Shown: one piece after another, positions 26,258 through 33,999 of the stretch | Layout of the letters: each line of letters starts with the position of its first letter | How positions within the stretch are numbered: the stretch's first letter is position 1 | From: JBNGOQ01 sp050589645 | GTDB lineage: Bacteria; Bacteroidota; Bacteroidia; Flavobacteriales; Flavobacteriaceae | DNA length: 64,000 nt | NCBI RefSeq assembly: GCF_050589645.1 | Contig: NZ_JBNGOQ010000003.1 | Location: forward strand, 868,001 to 932,000 | Direction: 5' to 3' | The notes under the pieces: model-generated | What the model was told of the DNA's origin: nothing | Database searches by the model: none | The model's input: the letters and a program-made list of their open reading frames with translations, nothing else | Made by a program: the position numbers and the translations under genes

Positions 26258-26605
26258 CTATACATTAACCACAATGTAGTTTCTTCCTCTTTTCTTGTAC
26301 CAAACGCCTTTATAGGTATACAGTTTTCTGCCCTTATGGTACACCACGCGGTTTCCCTTGGGTAAAAAGCGTACGGAGACGCCCAGCGGAGCAGCACAGA
26401 CCACATATTTCCTTCCTTGGGCCCTGTACCAGACCCCGTTGGCAAAATGAAAGCTCGTTCCCCGGTGTACCACCAATTTGGGTTTGTGAATGGTGGTCAC
26501 CACGGTACCATATGCAGGGTAGATTTTTACTATCCGTTGGGCGCTGATCGAAGCCAAAGTTCCGAACATGGCCAATATGACCATTGCGATTTTTAAATTT
26601 TTCAT
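26258..26605 (-). CDS. Small secreted protein of the DUF6515 type
   Basis: 115 residues. Signal peptide MKNLKIAMVILAMFGTLASISAQ, then a short, basic, aromatic-rich domain with repeated G-x-W-Y-x-x-x-G-x-x-Y motifs: FANGVWYRAQGRKYVVCAAP and YKGVWYKKRGRNYIVV. The pattern (x-x-x-NGVWY...Y-x-V-V-x-P-x-G-V) matches small Bacteroidota proteins grouped as DUF6515. Function unknown. Its isoelectric point must be high, unusual for the generally acidic secretome seen here. It stands alone, read toward a terminator shared with the BNR lipoprotein. Confidence 0.65.
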   Translation of the reverse strand: MKNLKIAMVILAMFGTLASISAQRIVKIYPAYGTVVTTIHKPKLVVHRGTSFHFANGVWYRAQGRKYVVCAAPLGVSVRFLPKGNRVVYHKGRKLYTYKGVWYKKRGRNYIVVNV

Positions 26606-26704
26606 AACCTAAATTTTATTGGTTTATAGTGCTTTGACTCCGAAACCGGAAAAAGGTTTAATAAAAAACTGTCTAAAAAAGTATAACATGTTAAAAATGT
26701 CGCA

Positions 26705-26744
26705 TCGAGGGCCCGCCTGCCTTAGGCACGGCGCTCGAACGGAC
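26705..26744. repeat. Dispersed hairpin repeat, copy 1
   Basis: A 40-base GC-rich element beginning TCGAGG and ending GCTCGAACGGAC, centred on TGCCTTAGGCA. A second copy with the same core and the same 3' flank GCTCGAACGGAC lies at 43458-43493, in otherwise AT-rich spacer. In this copy the outer GC arms around the core are swapped (CCTGCC..GGCACGG here, CCGTGCC..GGCAGG there). It resembles REP-like palindromic elements; no nearby transposase was seen. Confidence 0.75.
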
Positions 26745-26796
26745 ATCGAACTACTTTTTGGACAGCTTTTTTCGAAAATCGTAGGCTTTTAAACCC

Positions 26797-27243
26797 TTAA
26801 TTCCCTAGTTTTCTTCTTTTTTGGATCTGTTGTAGGAGTCGTTTCTTAAAATCCTCTTCCGCTTTGATCAATAGGAAGGTCTTTTTGGCCGAAATAATGG
26901 TCCCCAACTCGTTGATAAAAGCCACATTCAATTTGTGCTTTTCGGTCTCCAGGGCGATCATCTGTTGCAGGAGTGCATTGGCCTCTCTTTCGGAAAGGGT
27001 CCCAAAATCGATTAATTTGCTGCGAATCTCCACACGTTCCTTCCTGCGTAGCGCCGCCTTTTTATCCTCATGGGCGTTGTAAATGGGCCAGAAAGCCTGG
27101 GCTTCCTTGGAGGTCAAATCCAAACGTTCTGTAATAAAGGCCACTTTAAGTGTCTTTATCCGTTCCCCTTGCTGCCCAAAGCACATGGACGTACCGAGCA
27201 AAACAAGGAACAACACTATTTTGTTTTTAATATGCATCTTCAA
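26797..27243 (-). CDS. Spy/LTXXQ-like periplasmic helical protein (module B sensor)
   Basis: 148 residues. Signal peptide ending near CFGQQ (about 23), then a helical protein with the block ITERLDLTSKEAQAFWPIYNAHEDKK, typical of the 'sensor of ECF-type sigma factor' family in flavobacteria and related to CpxP/Spy. Charged heptads suggest an antiparallel hairpin that binds unfolded protein or metal. Its 5' end overlaps the 3' end of the anti-sigma candidate by 17 bases, so the pair is translationally coupled. Confidence 0.72.
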   Translation of the reverse strand: MKMHIKNKIVLFLVLLGTSMCFGQQGERIKTLKVAFITERLDLTSKEAQAFWPIYNAHEDKKAALRRKERVEIRSKLIDFGTLSEREANALLQQMIALETEKHKLNVAFINELGTIISAKKTFLLIKAEEDFKKRLLQQIQKRRKLGN

Positions 27244-27742
27244 TAAGGTTTAGGTCTTCCAGATCATCAATATGATCATCCAAATATTCAATTATGCTTT
27301 CCTCATTCAGCTGATCTTCCAGGACATCATTGAGTTCAAGTTGATCGAGCAGGAGTACATCGGCAAGTTCAGCGGAGGTCATGTCAAATTCATTGTCCTC
27401 AAAATACGCTTCAATGTCCGAATTTGCCAAATCGTCCCAGCCAACTCCCTGAGGACTCTTGGGTTGCAACGTAAAAACCAACACCGCTATTGCAGCTACC
27501 GATGCTGCAATGTAATAGTACTTCCTATAAGAGCGCAGCTGTACCACCTTGGTTTCCGATGGATTTACCTTTTCCGCCAATTTGGCATCAAGTCCTTCGA
27601 AATACCCTTCAGGCACTTTAAACCCTTCCTTCTTGGGCAATGCGGGCCCTTCTTCGGACAGGCGATCCGAAAGTCGGTCGGCAAAACCTTCAAAGTACCC
27701 ATCGGGTGTTTTAAACGGTTCTTTTTTATTGCTTTTTTTCAT
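27227..27742 (-). CDS. Membrane-anchored probable anti-sigma factor (module B)
   Basis: 171 residues. The cytoplasmic N-terminal half has the same short motif twice, FKTPDGYFEGF (about residues 10-20) and FKVPEGYFEGL (about 41-51). A single membrane helix follows (YYYIAASVAAIAVLVFTL, about 76-93) and then a very acidic periplasmic domain (SIIEYLDDHIDDLEDLNLIE). The topology and place between an ECF sigma gene (33 bases) and a Spy-like sensor (overlap) indicate an anti-sigma factor; no zinc motif is present. The doubled GYFEG motif recurs in Bacteroidota proteins of this position. Confidence 0.62.
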   Translation of the reverse strand: MKKSNKKEPFKTPDGYFEGFADRLSDRLSEEGPALPKKEGFKVPEGYFEGLDAKLAEKVNPSETKVVQLRSYRKYYYIAASVAAIAVLVFTLQPKSPQGVGWDDLANSDIEAYFEDNEFDMTSAELADVLLLDQLELNDVLEDQLNEESIIEYLDDHIDDLEDLNLIEDAY

Positions 27743-27775
27743 GTGTATAATTTGACCCTCAATATATTAAAAGGT

Positions 27776-28318
27776 TTAGTCTTCGGTTAAATAGGCCTCC
27801 AATTTTTTTACCGCCAGATGGTAGGACGCTTTTAACCCTCCTACCGTGGTGTCCAATATTTCGGAAATCTCCTCGTATTTCAGTTCCTCAAAGTACTTCA
27901 TATTGAACACCAGTTTCTGTTTCTCCGGAAGTTGGGCAATTGCTTTTTGCAACCGCAGTTGGATCTCATCGCCCTCAAAATACACATCGGCCTGCAATTT
28001 GTCGGTCATCCGCTGGTGCAGATCCCCATCGCTTATCCCCAATTTTTTTGACTTCACCTTTAAAAAGGTAAGGGATTCGTTGGTAGCGATCCTGTACATC
28101 CAGGAAAACAACTTACTGTCGCCCTTAAACCCATCGATATTCCGAAACACCTTGATAAAGGTATTTTGGAGCACATCATCCGTATCATCATGGTCCAGAA
28201 CAATCCTCCGAATATGCCAGTATAACCGCTCCTTATAGGTGTTTACCAGCACCTCAAAGGCCTTTGCCCGGGTATCCGGTTGTTGCAATTGATGTACTAA
28301 AGTTGCTTCGGTAATCAA
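27776..28318 (-). CDS. ECF-type RNA polymerase sigma factor (module B)
   Basis: 180 residues with region 2 (DDTDDVLQNTFIKVFRNIDGF, SKLFSWMYRIATNESLTFLK) and region 4 (ELKYEEISEILDTTVGGLKASYHLAVKKLEAYL). The start is the TTG at 28316-28318; upstream in-frame codons contain no ATG before a stop. Promoter upstream is not clear. It heads the sigma/anti-sigma/Spy-like trio read leftwards and is thus a second copy of the arrangement found at 19638-21053, on the opposite strand about 8 kb away. Confidence 0.92.
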   Translation of the reverse strand: MITEATLVHQLQQPDTRAKAFEVLVNTYKERLYWHIRRIVLDHDDTDDVLQNTFIKVFRNIDGFKGDSKLFSWMYRIATNESLTFLKVKSKKLGISDGDLHQRMTDKLQADVYFEGDEIQLRLQKAIAQLPEKQKLVFNMKYFEELKYEEISEILDTTVGGLKASYHLAVKKLEAYLTED

Positions 28319-28375
28319 CGTAATTTGGCTTAATTATTTTAAATAAGACCCACTTTATGGCAAAAGGTTTAACTC

Positions 28376-30202
28376 CTAGGCGTCCAAAGACTGCATCGCC
28401 ACCAACTTCTTATAGACCTTATTGGCCGCCAATAACTCGTCATGGGTGCCCTGTTCCACGATTTTGCCCTTTTGCAGTACCACAATGGTGTCCGCTTTTT
28501 GGATGGTGGACAATCTGTGGGCGATAACGATGGAGGTGCGGTTGCGCATCATATTTTCCAAGGCGTCCTGCACCAAGCGCTCACTTTCGGTATCGAGCGC
28601 GGAAGTAGCCTCGTCCAGGATCATGATGGGCGGATTCTTCAATACGGCCCGGGCAATGGAAAGCCGTTGTTTTTGCCCCCCACTAAGTTTAGTGCCTCCA
28701 TCCCCAATATTGAAGTCGTAGCCCCCTTCGAGTTCCATAATAAACTCATGGGCATTGGCAATTTTGGCGGCAGCCTGGATCTCCTCGTCGGTCGCGTCAC
28801 TTTTTCCCAACCCAATGTTGTTCCTGACCGTATCATTGAACAAAATGGAATCCTGGGTGACCAGACCCATCATATCCCTAAGCGATTTTTTGGTAAGATC
28901 TCGTATATCTTGTCCGTCGATTTTTATACTGCCCTTGCTAACATCGTAAAAACGGGTAATCAAATTGGCTATGGTACTTTTTCCGCTTCCCGACTGCCCT
29001 ACCAGGGCCACCGTATGCCCTTTGGGGACAGAAAGTGTAAAATCCTTTAGTACATATTCGTTCTCATATTTGAATGCTATGTTTTCCAGCAGGATGCCGG
29101 TATCCAATCCGGATTTTATAAGTGCGTTTTCCTTTTCAACAATGGGGTTTTCGGTTTCCAGGATTTCCAGGACCCGCTCGGCCGCCGCATTGCCCTTTTT
29201 AACGCCATAGGACGCCTTACTAATGGCCTTGGCCGGGGTAAGGATGTTATAGGCAAGGCCCATGTAGGCAATAAAGGAAGAAGCATCCAAGGTCTTGTCT
29301 ACCAACACCATCTTGCCACCAAACCAAAGCAGGACGCCTATCACTAGGATACCAAGGAATTCCCCTGTGGGTGACGCCAAGTTCTGCCGATTCAACAGTT
29401 TGTTGGAGAACCTAAAAAACCGATCCGTGGAACTTTTGAAGACATGGTAAAATCGCGACTCCGCGTTAAAGGCCTTAATGACCCTGAGTCCGCCCAAAGT
29501 CTCCTCTACAATGGACAAAAACTCACCTTGTTCCCGTTGCACCCGATCAGATTTCTTTTTTAAGGATTTTCCTATACGGGAAATAATCATCCCTGCGATG
29601 GGAATGAAGATAAATACAAATAGGGTGAGTTTGGCGCTGATGCCGAACATGATCAAGATGGTGAAGAGTATGGTCAATGGCTCCCTTACAATAAGTTCCA
29701 AAACGGAAAGAAAGGAATGCTGGATCTCCAACACATCGGAAGTTATACGGGCGATTACATCGCCCTTTCGTTTTTCGGAAAAGTAGGATATGGGCAAGTC
29801 CACGATTTTTTGGTACATGCGGTTCCTAACATCCTTTAGTACCCCGTTCCTCAAAAAGGTAATGAAGTACATGGCGAGGTAGTTGAAGAAATTTTTGAGT
29901 AAAAACAACACCAACACCAGTCCAATGACCAAGACAAGACCTTTCATGGCATCATCGCCGGAGTATTGGGTAACGCGATAATTGATATAATCCTGCAGGT
30001 AGTCCTTTAAATGCCCAAGATTGGTGTATTGCGGGGCCGTCCGTATTTTCACATCCTGTTTGAAAAGGACATCCAGCATGGGAATCAGGGCGGCAAAGGA
30101 GAGCGCGCTGAACAGCGCATACAGAATATTAAAAAAGATGTTGAGATAACCGTACCTACGATAGGGTAGGGCAAAACGAAGGATTTTCTTGAAATAATCC
30201 AT
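28376..30202 (-). CDS. ABC exporter, fused permease and ATPase (MsbA-like)
   Basis: 608 residues. Six membrane helices in the first 330 residues (ABC type-1 transmembrane domain), then a nucleotide-binding domain with Walker A GQSGSGKST (about 397-405), signature LSGGQKQRLSIARAVL, Walker B PIMILDEATSALD and the switch histidine in IVIAHRLSTIQ. Half-transporters of this class form homodimers that flip lipids such as lipid A or export hydrophobic compounds. The ATG overlaps the stop codon of the phosphosugar mutase gene by one base (TAATG), indicating translational coupling and a shared transcript. Confidence 0.92.
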   Translation of the reverse strand: MDYFKKILRFALPYRRYGYLNIFFNILYALFSALSFAALIPMLDVLFKQDVKIRTAPQYTNLGHLKDYLQDYINYRVTQYSGDDAMKGLVLVIGLVLVLFLLKNFFNYLAMYFITFLRNGVLKDVRNRMYQKIVDLPISYFSEKRKGDVIARITSDVLEIQHSFLSVLELIVREPLTILFTILIMFGISAKLTLFVFIFIPIAGMIISRIGKSLKKKSDRVQREQGEFLSIVEETLGGLRVIKAFNAESRFYHVFKSSTDRFFRFSNKLLNRQNLASPTGEFLGILVIGVLLWFGGKMVLVDKTLDASSFIAYMGLAYNILTPAKAISKASYGVKKGNAAAERVLEILETENPIVEKENALIKSGLDTGILLENIAFKYENEYVLKDFTLSVPKGHTVALVGQSGSGKSTIANLITRFYDVSKGSIKIDGQDIRDLTKKSLRDMMGLVTQDSILFNDTVRNNIGLGKSDATDEEIQAAAKIANAHEFIMELEGGYDFNIGDGGTKLSGGQKQRLSIARAVLKNPPIMILDEATSALDTESERLVQDALENMMRNRTSIVIAHRLSTIQKADTIVVLQKGKIVEQGTHDELLAANKVYKKLVAMQSLDA

Positions 30203-31911
30203 TAAACGAGTTTCAGTTCAGCGAGAATGCGGTTTATTTTACCCTCCAATAGACGTTCTACCTGCTCAAAATCCGCTACCCGTTCCAAGGGCGCATTAAC
30301 GCTGAAATAGAATTTTATTTTGGGTTCGGTACCACTGGGGCGTGCCGCCATCCGGGTGCCATCTTCTGTGCTGTAGATGAGTACGTTCGATTTTGGAATT
30401 GTTATGGCTCTTTCTTCTCCTGTGACCCTATTTTTTGCCACAGAGGTGTTGTAGTCTTCTACCCAAACCACCTTGGAACCGTCTAGTGCACCGATTGGGT
30501 TTTCACGGAAATCGACCATCATCTGCTTTATTTCCTCCGCCCCGCTCATGCCCTTTTTGGTAAGGGAAATCAATTTTTCCTTATAAAAACCATAATCCAC
30601 ATAGGACTGGAGCAGCTCCAGGTAAAACGAGCTCCCTCGAGCCTTGGCATCGGCCGCTATTTCGCATGCCAAGAGTGTTGCTGTCACGGCATCCTTGTCC
30701 CTTACAAAATCGCCCACCATAAAACCAAAGCTCTCTTCGCCGCCCCCGACAAAATGTTGGTCGGGAAAATCCTTGATCATTTTGGCAATCCATTTAAATC
30801 CGGTCAGTGCAATTTTACATTCCACGCCGTAGGCGGCCGCCATTTGATCCATCATGGGAGTGGAAACGATGGTGGATGCAATAAACTCGTTCCCCTTGAA
30901 TCCCTTTTCCTTTTGCCGGTCCAGTAAAAATTTGGTCATGAGGACCATGGTCTGGTTGCCGTTGAGCAATTCTAGCTTTCCATCATGGTTCCTCACCGCG
31001 ATACCCAAGCGGTCGCTGTCCGGGTCGGTGCCTACCACCATGTCGGCCCCAATGTCTTCCGCTTTTTTGATGGCCAGGGCAAGGGCTTCCGGTTCTTCCG
31101 GATTGGGCGATGCTACGGTAGGGAAGTTACCGTCAGGGACCGCCTGTTCCTCAATAATGGTGACATTTGTATAGCCGGCCCTTTTCAACACCTCGGGTAT
31201 GGCCGTTATGGAAGTGCCGTGCAGAGAGGTAAATACTACTGAAAAGTTGTCTTTTTCCCTGGCACCAAAACTTCCGTTGGCCACGGAGGCTTCCAAAAAA
31301 GCTTCATCAACGGTCTTATCTATTAATTCTATGAGGTCCGGTGCCGCATCAAAATTAACGTCGCTATAATCCAGGGCGTTGATTTCATCTATGATCTCGT
31401 TATCCTGCGGGGGGACAATCTGTCCGCCATCGGTCCAATACACTTTGTACCCGTTGTATTCCGGAGGATTATGGGAGGCCGTTAGTACAATACCGGCATG
31501 ACAGTTAAGCTCCTTTACTGCGAACGAGAGTTCGGGTGTTGTCCTGAGTTCGGAGAACAGAAAAACCTTTATCCCGTTCGCTGCAAAAACCTCGGCCACC
31601 GTTCTGGCCAAAGTATCGCTATTGTGACGGCAGTCATAAGCAATGACCACTTTGATCTGCTGCCCGCCATAGGTCTTTTTTAGATAGTTGCTAAGTCCCT
31701 GGGTGTTTTTCCCCAGGGTATATTTGTTGATTCTATTGGTACCCACGCCCATGATACCACGCATACCTCCGGTGCCGAAGTCAAGGCTCCGATAAAATCG
31801 ATCTTTGAGTTCTTCAATATCGGTTTCCAATAATTGGGATACTTCTTTTTGGGTATCGGCATCAAAGGTGTCCGTGAGCCAGGTCTTGGCGGTATCTATA
31901 ACTGGGTCCAT
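30202..31911 (-). CDS. Phosphoglucomutase/phosphomannomutase family protein (phospho-sugar mutase)
   Basis: 569 residues in the alpha-D-phosphohexomutase superfamily: catalytic serine loop TASHNPPEYNGYKVYW (about 135-150), metal loop GTDPDSDRLGIAV (about 300), sugar-binding GGGEESFGF and phosphate-binding RPSGTEPKIKFY near the C-terminus. It interconverts hexose-1- and 6-phosphates; at this length it belongs to the PgmB/YbbT-like long type found in Firmicutes and Bacteroidota. Located next to an exporter and a glycosyltransferase, so supply of sugar precursors for surface glycans is plausible. Minus-strand -7 box CAAAATTA complement at 31937-31944. Confidence 0.93.
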   Translation of the reverse strand: MDPVIDTAKTWLTDTFDADTQKEVSQLLETDIEELKDRFYRSLDFGTGGMRGIMGVGTNRINKYTLGKNTQGLSNYLKKTYGGQQIKVVIAYDCRHNSDTLARTVAEVFAANGIKVFLFSELRTTPELSFAVKELNCHAGIVLTASHNPPEYNGYKVYWTDGGQIVPPQDNEIIDEINALDYSDVNFDAAPDLIELIDKTVDEAFLEASVANGSFGAREKDNFSVVFTSLHGTSITAIPEVLKRAGYTNVTIIEEQAVPDGNFPTVASPNPEEPEALALAIKKAEDIGADMVVGTDPDSDRLGIAVRNHDGKLELLNGNQTMVLMTKFLLDRQKEKGFKGNEFIASTIVSTPMMDQMAAAYGVECKIALTGFKWIAKMIKDFPDQHFVGGGEESFGFMVGDFVRDKDAVTATLLACEIAADAKARGSSFYLELLQSYVDYGFYKEKLISLTKKGMSGAEEIKQMMVDFRENPIGALDGSKVVWVEDYNTSVAKNRVTGEERAITIPKSNVLIYSTEDGTRMAARPSGTEPKIKFYFSVNAPLERVADFEQVERLLEGKINRILAELKLV

Positions 31912-31936
31912 AGTGGGAAGAGGATTAGCTTTGGGC

Positions 31937-31944
31937 CAAAATTA
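31937..31944 (-). promoter_or_regulatory. Promoter -7 box (TAATTTTG) for the phospho-sugar mutase operon
   Basis: Minus-strand match to TANNTTTG, 26 bases ahead of the mutase start at 31911. It falls inside the last codons of the upstream glycosyltransferase gene-end region only by proximity (that gene ends at 31942), and has no clear -33 box. Confidence 0.35.
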
Positions 31945-32916
31945 CGAAGAATATTGTTTTTCACTTGCCCTGAGGTTTATTTCTTCTGAAATTTCATACC
32001 GCTTTTGGTCTTTTCTGGAACGCACCATGATCTCGCCCAAAAAACCGGCTAAAAAAAGCTGCGTTCCCATGATCATGGCCGTAAGTGAAATAAAGAATTG
32101 CGGCCGGTCTGTGATCAAACGCCCGGTAGGATTTAAGAAGAGTTTGTCTATACCCAAATAAAGGGCAAAGCCAAAGCCAATGAGCGACATGACTACTCCA
32201 AGGGCCCCAAAGAGGTGCATAGGGCGCCTTCCAAATTTGGAAACGAACCAGATGGTGATGAGGTCCAAAAAACCGTTGATAAATCGCTCCATACCAAATT
32301 TGGTTTTGCCGTATTTTCTCGCCTGATGCTGTACCACTTTCTCGTCAATTTTTGTGAACCCTGCACTTTTTACCAGAACGGGAATATAACGGTGCATTTC
32401 ACCAGAAACTTCAATGGTCTTGATTACCTGCTTTCGATAGGCCTTTAACCCACAATTAAAATCATGCAACTTGACCCCCGAGGTTTTCCTCGCTGCCCAA
32501 TTGAACAGCTTTGAGGGGATATTTTTAGTGATTATGGCATCATAGCGCTTCTTTTTCCATCCGGAAATCAGGTCGAACCTTTCTTCGGTTATCAGCGCGT
32601 AAAGCGCCGGAATTTCCTCAGGGTTGTCCTGTAGGTCGGCGTCCATGGTCACGACTACTTCGCCGGTGGCTGCCTTAAAACCGGCATGCAGGGCTTGCGA
32701 TTTTCCAAAGTTTTTCAGAAAACGAATTCCCTTTACATTTGGGTTTTCCCGGGAAAGTTGTGAAACAACCTCCCATGAGTCGTCCGTGCTCCCGTCATCG
32801 ATAAAAAGAATCTCGTATAAAAAATGATTGGATTGCATCACCTGTACAATCCAATCATGTAGTTCTTTAAGCGATTCTTCTTCGTTCAGTAAAGGAATTA
32901 CTATGGATAAATTCAT
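31942..32916 (-). CDS. Glycosyltransferase family 2, membrane-bound (DPM1/GtrB-like)
   Basis: 324 residues. N-terminal GT-A fold with VIPLLNEEESLKELHDWI (nucleotide-sugar binding), LFIDDGSTDDSW and the metal motif VTMDADLQDNPEEIPAL; then two C-terminal membrane helices (about 232-255 and 270-292). This matches enzymes that transfer glucose, mannose or a related sugar onto polyprenyl phosphate. The acceptor is inferred. It ends 30 bases before the mutase start, so the GT, mutase and exporter may be one operon. A TACTTTTG -7 box at 32940-32947 precedes it. Confidence 0.92.
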   Translation of the reverse strand: MNLSIVIPLLNEEESLKELHDWIVQVMQSNHFLYEILFIDDGSTDDSWEVVSQLSRENPNVKGIRFLKNFGKSQALHAGFKAATGEVVVTMDADLQDNPEEIPALYALITEERFDLISGWKKKRYDAIITKNIPSKLFNWAARKTSGVKLHDFNCGLKAYRKQVIKTIEVSGEMHRYIPVLVKSAGFTKIDEKVVQHQARKYGKTKFGMERFINGFLDLITIWFVSKFGRRPMHLFGALGVVMSLIGFGFALYLGIDKLFLNPTGRLITDRPQFFISLTAMIMGTQLFLAGFLGEIMVRSRKDQKRYEISEEINLRASEKQYSS

Positions 32917-32939
32917 TGAATACTTCTGAGAAATCTACC

Positions 32940-32947
32940 CAAAAGTA
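32940..32947 (-). promoter_or_regulatory. Promoter -7 box (TACTTTTG) for the glycosyltransferase gene
   Basis: Exact TANNTTTG match on the minus strand, 23 bases before the start codon at 32916. No convincing -33 box. Confidence 0.4.
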
Positions 32948-32951
32948 CAAA

Positions 32952-33479
32952 TTACTTAAGAGTTTCGTCCTTTTTTTTGATTACCAATGTTGGAATTAGG
33001 GACAATAGGAATCCGAAGATTACGCTGAAAAGCAGACCAAAGGTAACTTGCCAAAAGGGTGTGGAGAACTGCTTTTGCCCATCCAATTGGGCCTCAATTT
33101 GGTCCGAAGTGAGTTTCCCGCTCTCCATGAGCTGGCCCTTCTGGTATTCCAGGGCCTTTTGCACGGTATCGGGATCCAACACATTGGTGATCAACAGATT
33201 AAAAATAATCCCAACGATACCGCCTATCAGACAGATACCTACCCCGATTTTTAGGCCTTGTCCAAAGGACATAAGTCCGTTATTGGCTTTTTTAAACTGA
33301 ACCATGCCAATAATGATGAGGGTAAGCATTAACAAAACGCTCACCACAAAGATGGGGATACCGCCCTGATAGTGCATATCCAAGGCGAACAGCATTAGCC
33401 CGAAGACGACATTGACCGCGCCCAGTATAAGCCCAAAGGTCATGGCATACTTTCCGGTTTTTGGTTGATTTTCTTCCAT
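32952..33479 (-). CDS. DUF4199 membrane protein
   Basis: 175 residues with four predicted membrane helices (about 12-32, 39-60, 75-97 and 142-164), and a soluble acidic/Gln-rich loop (PDTVQKALEYQKGQLMESGK) between helices three and four, the layout of DUF4199. Function is unknown; in flavobacteria it is commonly found just ahead of a glycosyltransferase as here. It ends 35 bases before the glycosyltransferase start. The upstream spacer of 168 bases also carries the divergent L31 promoter. Confidence 0.85.
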   Translation of the reverse strand: MEENQPKTGKYAMTFGLILGAVNVVFGLMLFALDMHYQGGIPIFVVSVLLMLTLIIIGMVQFKKANNGLMSFGQGLKIGVGICLIGGIVGIIFNLLITNVLDPDTVQKALEYQKGQLMESGKLTSDQIEAQLDGQKQFSTPFWQVTFGLLFSVIFGFLLSLIPTLVIKKKDETLK

Positions 33480-33580
33480 TTTACAAGGGTTTTAAGGTTG
33501 TTTGTTTCATTAGTTACAAGATGCAGGGTTTTGTTACAATGAAAACCGTTATTTTTTATTTCTATTTTTTGGCAATTAAA

Positions 33581-33610
33581 TTGTTCATTAAAGAAAAAAC
33601 CGTAAATTTG
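33581..33610 (+). promoter_or_regulatory. Promoter of rpmE2 (TTG-N19-TAAATTTG)
   Basis: TTG at 33581-33583, 19-base spacer, TAAATTTG at 33603-33610: a textbook Bacteroidota vegetative promoter. Start of transcription is expected near 33616, leaving a leader of about 30 bases before the L31 ATG. Confidence 0.75.
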
Positions 33611-33647
33611 CACGGCTAAAAATTTAGAAAAGAAAAAGTTTTCCAAG

Positions 33648-33920
33648 ATGAGAAAAGGCATACACCCAGAGAATTATAGATTGGTGGCATTTAAGGATAT
33701 GTCCAACGACGATGTTTTTATAACAAAGTCCACAGCGAATACCAAGGAGACCTTGGAGGTAGATGGTGTGGAATATCCTTTGGTTAAATTGGAAATTTCC
33801 AGAACCTCTCACCCTTACTACACCGGTAAGGCTAAATTGGTAGATACTGCAGGACGTATCGATAAGTTTAAGAGCAAATACAAGAAATTTGCCAAGGATA
33901 CCAAAACAGAGGAAGAATAA
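33648..33920 (+). CDS. rpmE2: 50S ribosomal protein L31, type B
   Basis: 90 residues, beginning MRKGIHPENYRLVAFKDMS with the family block TLEVDGVEYPLVKLEISRTSHPYYTGK. It lacks the CxxC pairs of zinc-binding L31, so it is the type B (zinc-independent) form, and has the C-terminal lysine-rich tail. Component of the large ribosomal subunit at the inter-subunit bridge. It has its own strong promoter (33581-33610) and is closed by a long perfect hairpin (33938-33975), so it is monocistronic. Confidence 0.97.
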   Translation: MRKGIHPENYRLVAFKDMSNDDVFITKSTANTKETLEVDGVEYPLVKLEISRTSHPYYTGKAKLVDTAGRIDKFKSKYKKFAKDTKTEEE

Positions 33921-33937
33921 TAATTATATGCTTCGAT

Positions 33938-33982
33938 AAAATAACGCCCTCGATGATCATCGAGGGCGTTATTTTTTTAATT
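33938..33982 (+). terminator. Strong terminator after rpmE2 (19-bp perfect stem)
   Basis: Bases 33938-33956 pair without mismatch with 33957-33975 (core CGCCCTCGATGATCATCGAG), and T-run at 33972-33978 follows. The stem is unusually long and loopless as drawn, and would form a tight tetraloop in RNA. Confidence 0.85.
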
Positions 33983-33999
33983 TTATTCAAAATCCGACC

